DNA of 29,740 nucleotides from Cruorifilaria tuberocauda (GCA_013365365.1 JABVXU010000635.1:1-29740), one strand, 5' to 3'; shown: positions 1 to 11,433, counted from the first letter of the stretch. A program made the numbers and translations. Notes: generated from the letters alone by a model not told the origin.

Positions 1-1923
1 ATTACCTGTGCATTTTCCTCAAGTCAACCAAACAGGTTACTGGGAAATAAAAAATTACTTGAACCGTTATTTGAGAAAAGTGAATTAAAATTAATTCAAA
101 GATAGTTGAATCAGAAAGTATTAATGTATCAGAATTAATAAATTATAAAGCTTACCTCATTTTCCGTATCTTCAGGTGACATTGATAATAGTCTTGGTGA
201 ACCAAATCTAAGTGTTTTATTCTCCAATTCGGTACCATTGGCACCATTAAAAACCATTGCAAGTTTAACTATTCGTTGAAAAAGTTGAGTGATTTCTAAA
301 GCTTTTTGTATTCTCACGTTATTTCTCTCCGAATTTTGCACGACGTGATCTGATACGTGTAATTCATTTGCGAGACGTTTCTCATCCTTGAAGAATAAAC
401 TTTTCTTTGATAAAATTGAAATTTTTTTACTCTGAAATCATTCTCTATTCATTGCATAAGATTTATCTATCGATACGGAATAAGAAAAACAAATAAAAAA
501 TTCAAAATTGTCGAATTTAACTTAGGAATTTCTTCGAAAGTATATCATTTTGTAGTTGTACGGTATAGAATAAGAATTTTCAGTAATTCCGGTAGGAATA
601 CTGGTTACTATCGATCATCCCAGAACATTTTCGATCTACTCACCGGTGTTAGCTTTGGTTTCATATTTTCAATGAACCGATTGAGTGAAAATCGTTGCTG
701 TAACTGATCAGCAAAGTCTTTCTTTTCTTTTTCTCGTCGTTTCAAACTTTCGATATCGTACATCACTTTTTTCCACCTGAATTACAGTTTTCTTTGAAAT
801 GAATTGGATCGAAAGTATACTGTACAGTTTCATTTTGTAAATAATATTCAGAATTCGCTAATCGCAATTTCATTAAACAAATTATTTTAAAGCTGAAAAC
901 GAACGATAAGTTGGGATCCTTATTCTTGATAACTCTTGTCATCTTCGATAAGTATTTCCCGAGAATACCGAACGGTGTCAAGTGTTCATATTCAGTATGT
1001 AATTTATAATCGTGTCGATTGATAACACTTCGTCGTGTTCGATATTCCACCTGTTTCCTCTCCTTACTTCGTTTTGTTTCAATTTGTTGTGATTCAGGTT
1101 GGATCAAAGTACCAGTTGTATTCCTTTGCCTTCCATTCAGTAATTTTTGTAGCTTTTGTAGATGAGAAACTGCATGTTGAAATAGCGTAATTATCATTAA
1201 ATGCTTCTTTAATCAAATTAGAGTTAAGTGATTAATTAATACTTTAAAGATTTAGATGACGTGTCATTCGAGAATGGAACGTCTAAAGTCATGAATGATG
1301 GATACAAGTATTTCCATTGATTTATTAAATTTTGAATATTCAGAATATCAAATTTCTTGCGAGAGAGGCGGAAATGTCCTAAGGGACGATAAGGACGCTT
1401 ACTTCTTGTGGGATTCATCAATTTCGGTTTTGCATCAATGGCTCGAATCAAACAATGCGCTTGCTCATAAATATCCTCAGCATTTTGTGAACACTTTTGC
1501 AATCGATTCCGTTCATACTCATTCAATTTACTTAACCTGAAATGACCTTTTCAGTTTCCGAAGTAAATAATGATATCTAATCAGGTTCCTTCATGTGAAG
1601 GGACTCACTGTTGGGTGGCGATACAGGCCATGATACTACTGATTCCTTGATGATTCCATCGTTCAATTAATTGAATTGCTGCTTCCTTCGATATTGGTAT
1701 GTTTAGCTTCTTACCGTCATAGTATTGAGCACCTGGCATCGTTTCTCGCGTGTATTGGATAGAACTTGAAACCGATCCAATGATGGTACCTGAACAGGTG
1801 AACTGATACGGTGGAAATATTTCACCATTTCAATGAACAGGTGATTTGAATGCTAGAAGCGTTTAACTTACAAGTAATCCATAATGCAACTGATATCGTT
1901 GTATGTTCACCGTAATATCTCAT
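1..1923 (-). CDS. MLT-10-like moulting-cycle secreted protein (partial, 3' end off window)
   Basis: Seen: seven minus-strand exons join in one frame: 1923-1872, 1789-1609, 1536-1403, 1169-905, 776-644, 431-156 and 5-1, about 348 codons before the edge. The start ATG at 1923 is followed by a hydrophobic signal peptide (TISVALWITCTIIGSVSS). Exon 4 carries a basic stretch and TPFGILGKYLSKM at about residues 187-199. Exon 5 is charged and helical (WKKVMYDIESLKRREKEKKD). Exon 6 ends in LRFGSPRLLSMSPEDTENE. Known: a TPFG..L segment and an F/G-SPR-LS motif are what I remember of the nematode MLT-10 'moulting cycle' family (Pfam PF04870), secreted proteins linked to cuticle shedding. Inferred: a role at the cuticle or hypodermis. 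The exon 3 donor is uncertain: GTAAGC after 1403 fits the phase best, but the frame stays open to 1243. The final exon, with the rest of the SPR domain, lies beyond position 1. Confidence 0.78.
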
Positions 1924-1949
1924 TGGGTAATATCTGAGAAATGATATCC

Positions 1950-1955
1950 TGTAAA
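1950..1955 (-). promoter_or_regulatory. Putative spliced-leader acceptor of the MLT-10-like gene
   Basis: On the minus strand an ACTTTACAG tract ends about 28 bases before the start ATG at 1923. The stretch between them has no upstream in-frame ATG. This is the usual layout for trans-splicing in nematodes, and an ordinary non-coding first exon would look the same. Confidence 0.4.
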
Positions 1956-2648
1956 GTTAAGTAATTTAGCTACTTAATATTGTTATCAAAGTGATAATTC
2001 GTAAGCATTGGTAGAAGAATCGATTTTTTTTATTGATCAAATGAAAGTTTACATGCAATAATATTTATTGCATTTCGGTTGGATAAATAAATATTTGAAC
2101 GCTGAAAGGTCGAAGGTTATATTAAGAATGTATTCAGGTACAGGTAAACAATACGTAAATGTGTGAAGAGAGAAATGATCAAAATATTCTGAGGTAAACA
2201 AAAAAAACACTTCATGGTATATAACCATTTGTATCGAAGAGACAATCTTCTTCTCAATTTGAACCATTTTTAATTCCATCCTAATTCTTTTATTTTTTTC
2301 TTCTTTTAAGTCACTACTTGAAGAAAGTGTAATTTAAATTTAAAAAAAAAAAAGAAAATACTGATTAATTAAATAGTGGGTTAGAATGATTCGTTATCGA
2401 TAACTATGGGAAATGGAACACCTTTAATTATATTTTTCGCATCGTTTGAACATATTTTTGTGGTCAATGATGTCTCATGGATGTTCGTGATAAATTTTTG
2501 TGAATGCTGTTTTTGGGGGGTGATAAATGTTGTAAAAGTTTGATTAGTTAACAGTTGACGTTTTGTTATCGGTTTTAATTCGTTTGGAAGAGAGAGCTCA
2601 TTTCTGAAATTTAATTGATAAACAACCGTCTTGATCGTATATTGCTGG

Positions 2649-2938
2649 AAATTTCATGAAGTAATCACTGAAACTTTTGTCAAGTAAATTTCATGAGGTG
2701 ATCACTTAAAATTTTTTCAAGTAAATTTCATGAAGTGATCACTGAAACTTTTTTCAAGTAAATTTCATGAAGTAATCACTGAGACTTTTTTCAAGTAATT
2801 TTCATAAAGTAATCACTGAGACTTTTTTCAAGTAATTTTCATGAAGTAATCACTGAAACTTTTTTCAAGTAAATTTCATGAAGTAATCATTGAAACTTTT
2901 TTCAAGTAAATTTTATGAAGTAATCACTGAAACTTTTT
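2649..2938. repeat. 37-bp tandem array, about 8 copies
   Basis: Units of about 37 bp read AAGTAAATTTCATGAAGTAA followed by TCACTGAAACTTTTTTC. Copies differ by a few substitutions: GTGATCAC versus GTAATCAC, TCATGAGG versus TCATGAAG, and CTGAAAC versus CTGAGAC. The GTGATCAC version is an 8-bp palindrome. The period is not a multiple of three and no frame looks coding. It lies about 700 bp upstream of the MLT-10-like start codon. Confidence 0.93.
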
Positions 2939-3033
2939 AAATTCATAACAGTTAACCGAACAAGCAAAAATTTAAATTGATTTTACAGTACTTACAATGC
3001 GTACACGTATTAAAACATGCAAACGTGCCAACG

Positions 3034-3051
3034 TTTCAAGTAAATTTCATG
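3034..3051. repeat. Stray fragment of the 37-bp repeat
   Basis: TTTCAAGTAAATTTCATG matches the junction of two units of the upstream array exactly but stands alone about 95 bp past its end. Confidence 0.6.
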
Positions 3052-4038
3052 CTAATTTGAAGTATAATTTTTGTTTCTGATGTTAAGACCAAATCATTTT
3101 GAAGCTGTTAATGATATGAGAGACTTGCTAATTCAAATTTAACTCCTTTCTCTTAACTTTTGAATTCAGTTCCTGATGTAGCAATTTATTGACATTTCTT
3201 GACAAATGTGAAATTTTAAAAATATTTTAATAATTATGATTAAGTTGTTCCAGGTTTTTTTTGCTAAAGTTCAATTTGAGTGCACATGAGTTTTAAAGTT
3301 TTTTTCAAGCCGAGAACCTTGAAATTTTGCTGTTAAATATCACTTATTAATTAACAAATTTAATTTTTTGACCGATATCTTATTCGAGTCTCACGATACT
3401 GGTTTTTCATTGATAACTAAAATCATGAATTGATTCTAATATAAACATTTCATCTTGAAATAATGAATTGTGAAGATAATTTTCTTCCTGCAAAATTGGA
3501 AAATTATTTTGATGTGATGCTATAACAAGAGCCTTTTTTGTATCTTTACTTAGGTTATTTAGAAGTATGCTTAAGTTAGCTAGCAATTTTATTTACAATA
3601 ATTTCAAGATCATCTTGCTTTTCACAGTAGACATAGCGATTTGCTGATGAAGGAGTATTTGTGTAAGTATTTGTAAGTACTTATAAGTAAGTATTTGACT
3701 GATACAATCATCCTTAAGAGCAACTTAACAAGGTGATAACGATTTCTGAAATTGCGAATGATTTTGATAGTTTATCATTCTGCTCATATTAATTAGATTA
3801 TCAGTTCGATAGCATTTGCAATATTTAGGTCAGAACGATTTTAGCGATAAATATCACAGCGTAATAGTAAGAAGATGGAAGTATGACAGAGTGAATGAAT
3901 CCCTTTCATTCTTCCTATTTTAAAATTAATTGGAAACTAGCATTTGTGATATGATACTGTTCAGTGATACGATATTTAGATAGAGAAGAGACTGTATGCA
4001 TTGTAGTACGGTACGTATACCATAACCAGGACAGAAGG

Positions 4039-4763
4039 ATGAAAAATTCACGGAAGAAATCAGCAGAATTCAATTATGAAGAAGGTACGTGAAGAATTTT
4101 CACGTAATCCGTACGGGAGGATGATACGACCTAATGCTTTCTTAAATTATAACAAGTTTAATAATATTCTTGTGTTGTTGAAATCACGAGAGAAACGTGA
4201 GAATCGGGAAATCCTTTGTTCTAGATTTAACATTGTGAATGTCTGTAAGCTGTAAGAGAGAGCTTTATACCTGAACAGTTCAAAACCTCCTTTGTTGCAA
4301 TGTGGTAACCATATATAACCCGCTCTTCCTAAGTACCAGAAGCATTGCTTCGAGGTATGCGGTCGGTCTACTAAAGTCTAAATGCGGTGTCCACCTTCAC
4401 CTGCTTTATTGATATCTGAAATTCTCTTTAATATGGTCGAAATGTTGATTGTATGTATCAAAAGTCTTAATAAAGATTTAATTATCAAGTTAATTATCAA
4501 AAGTATAATACAAAATGAAAGCAATTTGGTTCCATAAAAATAGAAAAGAAATCCTTAATCTTGAAATGAAACCTTTCAATCTTATCACATGTCGTAACTA
4601 ACAAGCCCATCAATCTATCACTTCTCATAACTTTGCTTCTATTTGTATTGCTATTTTAGGTACTTCTGGCTGGGCTCATCATATGCATACTGCTTGTCCT
4701 GATATTGATACTCGTATTTGCATTATAATGCTGCATCAGTTGGAATCCAAGCTTATTTCGTAA
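4039..4763 (+). CDS. Candidate two-exon micro-gene with two overlapping frames
   Basis: Seen: a good donor (AAG|GTACGTG) at 4085 and a good acceptor (CTATTTTAG|G) at 4659 define a 575-base intron. Spliced, two ATGs give open frames. Frame A starts at 4076: MKK is joined to VLLAGLIICILLVLILILVF and stops at 4728, a 25-residue peptide that is almost entirely one membrane span. Frame B starts at 4039: MKNSRKKSAEFNYEE is joined to GTSGWAHHMHTACPDI and onward, stopping at 4763, about 50 residues. An AATAAA signal at 4842 supports a plus-strand transcript end. Inferred: a real small transcript is plausible. Which frame is used, if either, cannot be decided from sequence. I recognise no family. The alternative is a chance pair of splice-like sites or the last exons of a longer gene. 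Confidence 0.35.
4319..4363. ncRNA. GC-rich hairpin island, possible structured RNA
   Basis: In very AT-rich DNA, about 4300-4400 is clearly richer in G and C. It contains a nested stem: CCGC (4320-4323) can pair with GCGG (4359-4362), TACC with GGTA (4334-4357), and GAAGC with GCTTC around an ATT loop. It lies inside the putative intron of the candidate micro-gene. The minus strand has a faint resemblance to the 3' half of 5S rRNA (TGGTACTTAGGAAGAGCGG), too weak to call. No snRNA or tRNA signature was recognised. Confidence 0.2.
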
Positions 4764-4841
4764 AGTTTCGATGTTAAGTGGTCATGGGATGTGTGTGTGT
4801 TATCAGTTAATAATCAGTGTTAGTGATTGCTTTCTGTTATA

Positions 4842-4847
4842 AATAAA
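4842..4847 (+). promoter_or_regulatory. Polyadenylation signal AATAAA
   Basis: AATAAA lies 114 bases after the frame A stop and 79 bases after the frame B stop of the candidate micro-gene, a normal distance for a nematode 3' UTR. Confidence 0.4.
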
Positions 4848-5656
4848 ATCTAGTGATGTATTATTGTTTAGAGAAACCTGTAATTAGCCCTTTCACTATT
4901 TTTTTAAGACCTGTAATTAATTCTTTCACTACTTTTTTAAATCACTTTTCAGGATACAAAGTGAAAGAGAGAAAGGGGTAAATTTGATTTACAAATGGAA
5001 GATGGCGTTTTTTTTTTTTGCTTTATAAATTAGAAAATTTTCAGATTATATGCGGACGTTACTTAATTCTCAAAACGATTTTATAACTCTTACAAGTATT
5101 CGTTATACTGTTGAAGAATACTTGTTTAAAATGTACTCAAAAATCATGTACTCATCGAACGTAATTGCATATGATCTTCCTTCATAACACTGGATGATTG
5201 CAATGATGAAATTCAAACTTCTAATTTATCACACAACTGATTGATTGGCTTGTGATGTGAAAGCAAAAAAAAGAGTTGTTGAAACAAATAATCAGGTTAG
5301 TTATTTTTGTTTCATAATCAGTATTTCCGAATTTTTGATTTTTATTTACACTTCCTCCAAACTTCTTACTCAATTCATATTTATGTCTGCAACAGTCAAT
5401 TCTGCAACATGAAATTCGGAAAAAATAAACAATGTGTTTGATATATAGAAACCTTTTTTTGTTTCTGTGTTTCCGTTTAAAATTTTTTGATTTCCTTTCA
5501 GTAGTCTATTTCATCCCAATAACAGAACTTTGCGTGAAAATCTCCCTATTAGTATAATATTAGAGATTATCATTCATTGATACTTTAACGATATTCTCTT
5601 CCAGTAATTATCATTGCAGTTTATCCTTTTTCAGAAATTCAAATCGTTCTTAAGAA

Positions 5657-5759
5657 TGAAGTGCAAAGGCTTGTAATTAAGGACTTCTAAGAGCAATGTT
5701 GAGAATAATGGAGTGCAAAGGTGCTATTAAGCGCTTGTAAGAGCAATCTTGGGAATAAA
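5657..5759. repeat. Tandem duplication of about 51 bp
   Basis: Two adjacent copies (about 5657-5709 and 5710-5759) share GTGCAAAGG, then TAAGAGCAAT and GAATAA in the same order and spacing, with about 75-80 percent identity by eye. Neither copy is coding. Confidence 0.65.
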
Positions 5760-5768
5760 TTTAGTGAT

Positions 5769-5811
5769 ATGGCACAGGCTACAGAGTATTTCATACTGAT
5801 ATCATCAGCAG
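5769..5811 (+). pseudogene. Orphan start-exon-like segment (weak V-ATPase subunit C resemblance)
   Basis: Seen: ATG followed by AQATEYFILISSA and a strong donor GTAAGC at 5812. The next good acceptor (AACTGCAG, ending 5948) would add AKTA and then a stop. Known: V-ATPase subunit C begins, as I recall, with a short M..EYWLISAPGEKT-like segment, and the order EY, I, S-A, KTA here is similar. Inferred: either a broken first-exon copy of such a gene or a coincidence. No other part of subunit C was found downstream. Confidence 0.15.
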
Positions 5812-6885
5812 GTAAGCATTTCTGCGTTATTTTCGAGCACTTTATGTTAGATGTTAAGATTTAACTAATTTATAAGTGCTTTCAAAAAATTTAGCTTGAT
5901 ATTGGATTTTAATCGGAAAAATCATCTGTCCATTTTTTTTAACTGCAGCGAAAACAGCATAAGGAAAATGTATGTTTTCAATAGAATTTAAGAATTCGCT
6001 AATGCTGACAAAGTTATTGATAGTAGTATGAAAATCTGAATAATTTGTTCTTCAGAATTTTGTCATTAACATTTTACTAAATAAGGTTTCCCGGAATCTG
6101 TTTCTTCATTTTTTTCATATATTTTAGTTGATGAATTTTCAAAAGCTTTTGATTGCCCGAAAATTCATTCGAAATTGAATACTGGAATAATGTTTAAATG
6201 GCACTTGTGCTTGTGGGGTCGGACCTAGAATGTTTTATTTATAGTTAACGAATATTTACCATATTTGGAATGCTTGACTTTACTTACACTTTGTTATTCG
6301 ATCGCTCTATAAATATCACGTTTGAAAATTCATTTTCTCATGGTGTAATAATTTCTAGAATTGTTAAAATGATGAAATTTTTAGGTTTGATATTGCATTC
6401 GACATCTCACTGATTTTTACAGTATTAACTATGTTGTTGAAAAAATATTCCATAAATTGAATGAATGATTTATTTCGAAGGTTGATTTTATTATTATAAA
6501 TCTATCATTATTATTATCTTCGTCTATTTTGTTTGTTTTTAACGAAAACATTACACAATCGTATAAGTGATATTTGTTAAGACAACGCATTTAAGCACGC
6601 CATTTATATGCAGTTGTTTTGTTATTTGTATTTTAATACGGAATAAATTGCTTTTAAGCTCTAGGTGCTAACCAACCTCATTAAAATGATAATGGGTCGA
6701 CATACTTGCTCCTTCGATAAACTGCGATGTTAACTTCTGAGCATATCAGTCTTTAGGTTTCGCGAAGCTTTCATAGATGTTCCTTCATGTTGAATATGTC
6801 ATCCTAAAGTTGCTTCAGAACTCTATTTATAAATACATCGTCAAAGCTTTTCTTTGCTTATACGGTTGCTCTCTTTTCATCAACA

Positions 6886-9800
6886 ATGCCGCCAGTTCCA
6901 AGTATTCCTCCTGCTTTAATTGGCAGCAAAGAAGGGTATGTTTTTTTTTCCAACGATCATTTCGTATATGTGAGTTAAATATTCGTAGACAATATCGATA
7001 TTATTCAAATAAGCATCGTTAAACGGGAATTTTCTCATGACAGTATCTCAGTATCCTAAATTCAATCTCATTTGTTGTCACATTTCAGAACTTTCTTATG
7101 TTTAGGACAATGGTGATAAAGTAAATAATTTGCAATATCCTATCGTGAACTCTTTTTCCTTTCCTTTCAATTCATTTTATTTTCTCATAATAGTATTAAT
7201 TGATAATAAATAATAGACAAATAAAAAGTTAGTTCTTAAAATCTATATGATTATAAAAAGCTGTCGCTTGCAGAACATTCGCATTCATAACTGTTCGCGA
7301 TCGTTGGCCAAAGATATTAGGTAAAATTGTTGATCAAGTGCATCGATATCGGCATGCTCACATTGCTGTTCATGGCGAGGTTCATTAATTATTTTGTCTC
7401 ACTAATTTTATGCCTAGCGGTATTATGAAGTAAGGTGCTATATATAGATGAAGTATCTTGATTACGTAAATTTTTGGACAATATTGGCGACATTTATTTA
7501 TGGAATACTTTAAAATTTTGATAAAGTTTGTGCATTATAGCAATAACTGTTTTTTTTTTTAATTTTTTTACATGATTTCAACAATGAGGTTTATTAACAA
7601 AGCATGTCCAAGGCAAATTATCAACAAAAACGATAAAAAGATGTTGATGACGACATAGTTATTATCGATTTCATCTTCTGTAATAAATTCTTTAGTCGAA
7701 TCTGAAATGCTTTTCATCACCTGAACTAATTAATATTATATTATGCATTTTACTTGCATCCTTCTTATCTATAATTTTGATGGGTAGAGTTTAATTAGAA
7801 ATCTTAGGAAGTTGGATATTATATAATTTTAGAAGAAACGAACTGTGTTCTGAAGCCAAATAGTTGTAAAAATAGAGATGAGAAAAAATAGAAATGTTCT
7901 AGGTTGTATCACACATAAGAAGAATGAGTGAAAAGGCAGCTTTATTATGGGATAGATATCAAGTTAAAAAGTTAAGCGATGAAAATTTAAATCAAACTGA
8001 CTTATCACGGTAAAAAAGTCTATATTTTCATTAATAAAGTGATGGAAAGATAAAGGACAACGGTAGGGAATAGATGGTGTAGTTTCCTAGAAATTATTCC
8101 TGGAATTCAACTCTGGATGAATTACTAAAGCTGAAAGGGATGCACAGAAATTTTGCAATTAATTGCACTTTGATGAAGTATTATAACTGATTTTGTTTTC
8201 AATTATCGGTGAAAAGGTTTCGATTCGAAAAAATTATGGATCTATTGTATATTTTTAATCATTTCCTTGCTGTCATCAAAGTAGAAGTTGGTATGAATGC
8301 TTTAAATTTCAGTTATGATGCATTTTTATTTTAGGAAGGCGAAAAAGATATTAAATCAGTTATCAGTCAGTTGTCTGAATTATCTCATCGTGTCTGCACT
8401 GATAAACAATTGCAAAATCTTAATGACCATGGTGAAAAGGTCAATATTTGGAATGAAGAATTGCGAGAACTGCAAATGAAGGTCCTATTATGCTTTCATA
8501 AATATGGCTGCAAAACCATTTTTTTACTATTTAATTATTTTGTTAAATTTCTTAATTGAAAAAAAAATTGCTTTTTTTTGCTTGAAGCTTTTCATCTTTA
8601 ATTTTTATCGAGTGCTTAAGAAGTTAACAAATAGTGTGATGTGATAAGTAATATGGAAAACAGAATTAGAATCGAGTGCTATTAATTTGCATTTCAAAAA
8701 ATACTTTCTTTTATTCGACAAGCTTTGAAAAATAATACTTCTTTAGTAGGTTGTGACTTATAGTAGGCTGTGTATTATTTTTTGCATACAGATTGGATAG
8801 AAAAATTAATTTTGAATAAATGATATTTTAGAAAGGTGAAGAACGAGTGACGTGGTATCAGTGTGATTGGTTATTTGCTGAATGTTTTTTATACAGACAA
8901 ATAATGAGTTTGTTTTTGAAAACAACAACTCTGAAGGAGTTTGATCCGTTTGCACCGCAAAAACAGAGCTCTTTTATTGGTTGGTCAGTGTTTTATATCA
9001 GTTTGGTAGTTGTATATGTCATGAACAATATTTCATATTATGCAGTTATACTGCATCGAACTTTGATAAGTGTATTGTTAAGTGATTTATTAAATGATCT
9101 CCTATTTATTTATTTCTCCTGAAAAGAAGTTCTTGTAGAAATCAAACATTAGATGAATTTCAGCATTGATACAATTAGCGTAGTTGCAAAACGCATTGAA
9201 GAAATGGAATCAGATCAAGCAAAAATTGAAAGTGACACGATTTCCCACTTCCTCCAAGTATAATTTTGTTATTCGAAGTATCAAACATCAAAATTCAACT
9301 TGAAGCAACTTTATAGCTTAGACAAAAATAAAACGCAAAATCTTAGCAGCCACTTTCTTCTTAATATACCCTCGTTTTGTATGTTATAAATTCAACATAA
9401 AGATTGATGCTTTATTTATTATTTATTTTTACTCCACTACTTACATTTAATACCATTATTGACATTTATCAGTAAGACTAAAATAAGGATTTCAAGAGCG
9501 TTAAATGTATAAGATCTCTGTCAATATTATAAAATTATAGGAATTCTTTGATTATCTTATACAGTAATCTAATTCCTTTTTCGGACTTGATGCGCCATGA
9601 AGGTTTTATTGTTACTATGTAAAGCCTTTTATGAAGACAGTTTAAAATCTCATTATTTAAACTGAATATTTTTTTATTTAGTTTTCCTTATGGGGAAATA
9701 TATGTGACTTGTCGCTTTCATGTGGTGAACGCGTTACCTCATTGCCTGTCTTGGATATGGTTGACCAGTTTGCTGATAAAATCTTATGTAATCAGATTGA

Positions 9801-11217
9801 TGAAGTTGATCGCATTTTAAGGTAATCTATTGGTATACAGAAGCTTTCTGCACTCTTAATTTCTGGGTGAATATTACGACATTTGATAATTAACTTTTTT
9901 CTTGCCATGCTTTGATTATTTTTCTGCATTTTTTTAATGAAGCATGAAGAGCTTTAGGAACGGTGATGTGAATCGTGTAGATATTGTTCTTGATAATTCC
10001 GGTGTGGAATTTTTCGCTGACTTAGCACTTGCGAATTTATTGGTTGGGAAGTGCAATGTAAAGAAGGTTGTTTTTCATGGAAAGGTTTGCGTTTTTGTAA
10101 AATTTCTGCTGATGAATTTAAAATTTGTAGAAAAATTGAAATATGAGGAACTGAAATTATGGAATTACTTAATAGAAATATTATTTTCTAAACCTAAAAA
10201 AAAGTTCTATCCTCTTTCATTCATATAAATTTCGGGATCAGTTACATTGAATTTATTCCTATTGTTTTAGTATACTTTCGCTATTATGTATGTGTGAAAA
10301 TTTTATTTGCAGAGCATGCCATGGTTTGTATCAGATGTTACTGGAAGAGACTTCAACTGGACAATTGAAATGCTTATTGCCAATTCGGATCAGTCGCTGA
10401 GGAATTTCGGCATAAAATGCTCGCAAAGACTATGTGATGTGTGCTTTTTTAAAGCTTTTATAAAACTGAATTGAAACTTAAGATTTGAATTTGTTAATTC
10501 TCCTTTATAGAACTTATTATTTGTTTTCTAAAAAAAATACAGAACAGTGATAACACTTGTGTGTTTGATTTTACTGTAACTTCGGCTTAGAATGTCTTAT
10601 GAAGGACTGACATGATCTGTCATTGAATTTTAACTCGTAACCTCTCGTTAGCACGGACTTTTTTAGGCTGAATTTGTCTTCCAAGCTCATTATTTCTGGA
10701 CTCTTCCGTATCCATATTTTTTAATGGTTGAAAAAGCTCCTGATCTTCATCACGAATTATCACAGTCATCATTAATTATTTTCAAAGGTGATTATAACTA
10801 CAGGAAATTGGTCAGTGATCTTGAGTGGCCACTGGATACTCCTTTCAAAGTAATTCTAATTGTCGATTTCTTTATACACTTTAATGTCGGGAGGATTATT
10901 AAAAGTTTGTGAAAGGAAATTAATCTTTGTATGTTAAGAGATGATAAATGTTAGTAATGAGAATATCGGTAAGACAGTTAGATTTCAAAAATTCAAGGCA
11001 AATACGATATGTAACCTTTCAAAGTGCCTAATTCAAGTGATTTCAGATAGCTTTACGAGGTTTCGCTCCGGCACCGATCTTGGCGCTTCGGACTGTAAAA
11101 GCAGAAACGATAGCGGGACTAAGTTCAAATGTGATTGATAATTTACAGAAGAAATATGGTAGCAAGAAGATTTGGATGACAACTGGAGAATATGCTGTCG
11201 CGCAATTTGTAAGATAA
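6886..11217 (+). CDS. ARMT1: Damage-control phosphatase ARMT1 (DUF89 family), complete, ten exons
   Basis: Seen: exons 6886-6935, 7274-7379, 8335-8481, 8832-8983, 9164-9257, 9682-9821, 9943-10084, 10313-10438, 10667-10849 and 11047-11217 join in phase to 1311 bases, 436 residues, close to the human protein (about 440). Family landmarks appear in order: TFAFITVRDRWPKIL near residue 20, WLFAECFLYRQI, FSLWGNICDLSLS, DIVLDNSGVEF (Asp247, Asn248), MPWFVSDVTGRDFNW (Asp285), FWTLPYPYF, IIFKGDYNYRKL (Asp361) and a C-terminal RGFAPAPILALRTVKAE then WMTTGEYAVAQF. Known: DUF89 enzymes are metal-dependent phosphatases acting on damaged phosphometabolites such as fructose-1-phosphate. The DN and Asp residues bind the metal. 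Human ARMT1 was also reported to carboxyl-methylate proteins, which is debated. Nothing looks broken. The start gives the expected N-terminal length, though no clear trans-splice acceptor lies directly before it. Confidence 0.93.
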
Positions 11218-11427
11218 TTCCTTCCGTCCTGCCATTATCATTCATAGTTTTTTAATTAACTTAGATCAATGATCAGTGAGAGTTTTCAAATTTTCGGTTC
11301 TATGTTTCACTGGTTCATTTAAACCACATTTAATAGTAAAAATATATGGGTTGAAGCCGAGAATTGTTAAAATAAGACGGTCTTTTTTTTGAACTTTATA
11401 AGTGATATGATAACGTAATGATTACTG

Positions 11428-11433
11428 AATAAA
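11428..11433 (+). promoter_or_regulatory. Likely ARMT1 polyadenylation signal AATAAA
   Basis: This is the first AATAAA I see downstream of the ARMT1 stop at 11217, about 210 bases away on the same strand. Confidence 0.45.

Larger units (their letters stand above)
1952..4038. other. Intergenic space between divergent genes
   Basis: No coding exon was supported here. It lies between the start of the minus-strand MLT-10-like gene and the plus-strand candidate micro-gene, so it probably holds both promoters. It is AT-rich and contains the 37-bp tandem array at 2649-2938 and one stray copy of part of that unit at 3034-3051. The stretch 3655-3700 is a degenerate run of GTAAGTATTT-like words. A 76-codon minus-strand frame at 2049-2279 has no codon structure or splice context that suggests a gene. 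Confidence 0.6.
4848..6885. other. Intergenic region before ARMT1
   Basis: AT-rich DNA with no supported full gene. It contains a 51-bp duplication (5657-5759) and an orphan start-exon-like segment (5769-5811). An 81-codon frame opening at an ATG at 6777 overlaps the first ARMT1 exon in another frame. At most it is a leader open reading frame, because CTTTCATAG directly precedes that ATG and could act as a splice acceptor. Confidence 0.5.

Noticed and set aside
1295..1540. 81-codon plus-strand frame opposite the MLT-10-like gene
   Set aside because: It is antisense to exon 3 of the better-supported minus-strand gene and has no motif or splice context of its own.
7926..8010. Short frame MSEKAALLWDRYQVKK with a donor-like GTAAAA after it, inside an ARMT1 intron
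   Set aside because: The flanking ARMT1 exons join directly in phase and match the family there without any insertion, so this is most likely intron sequence.
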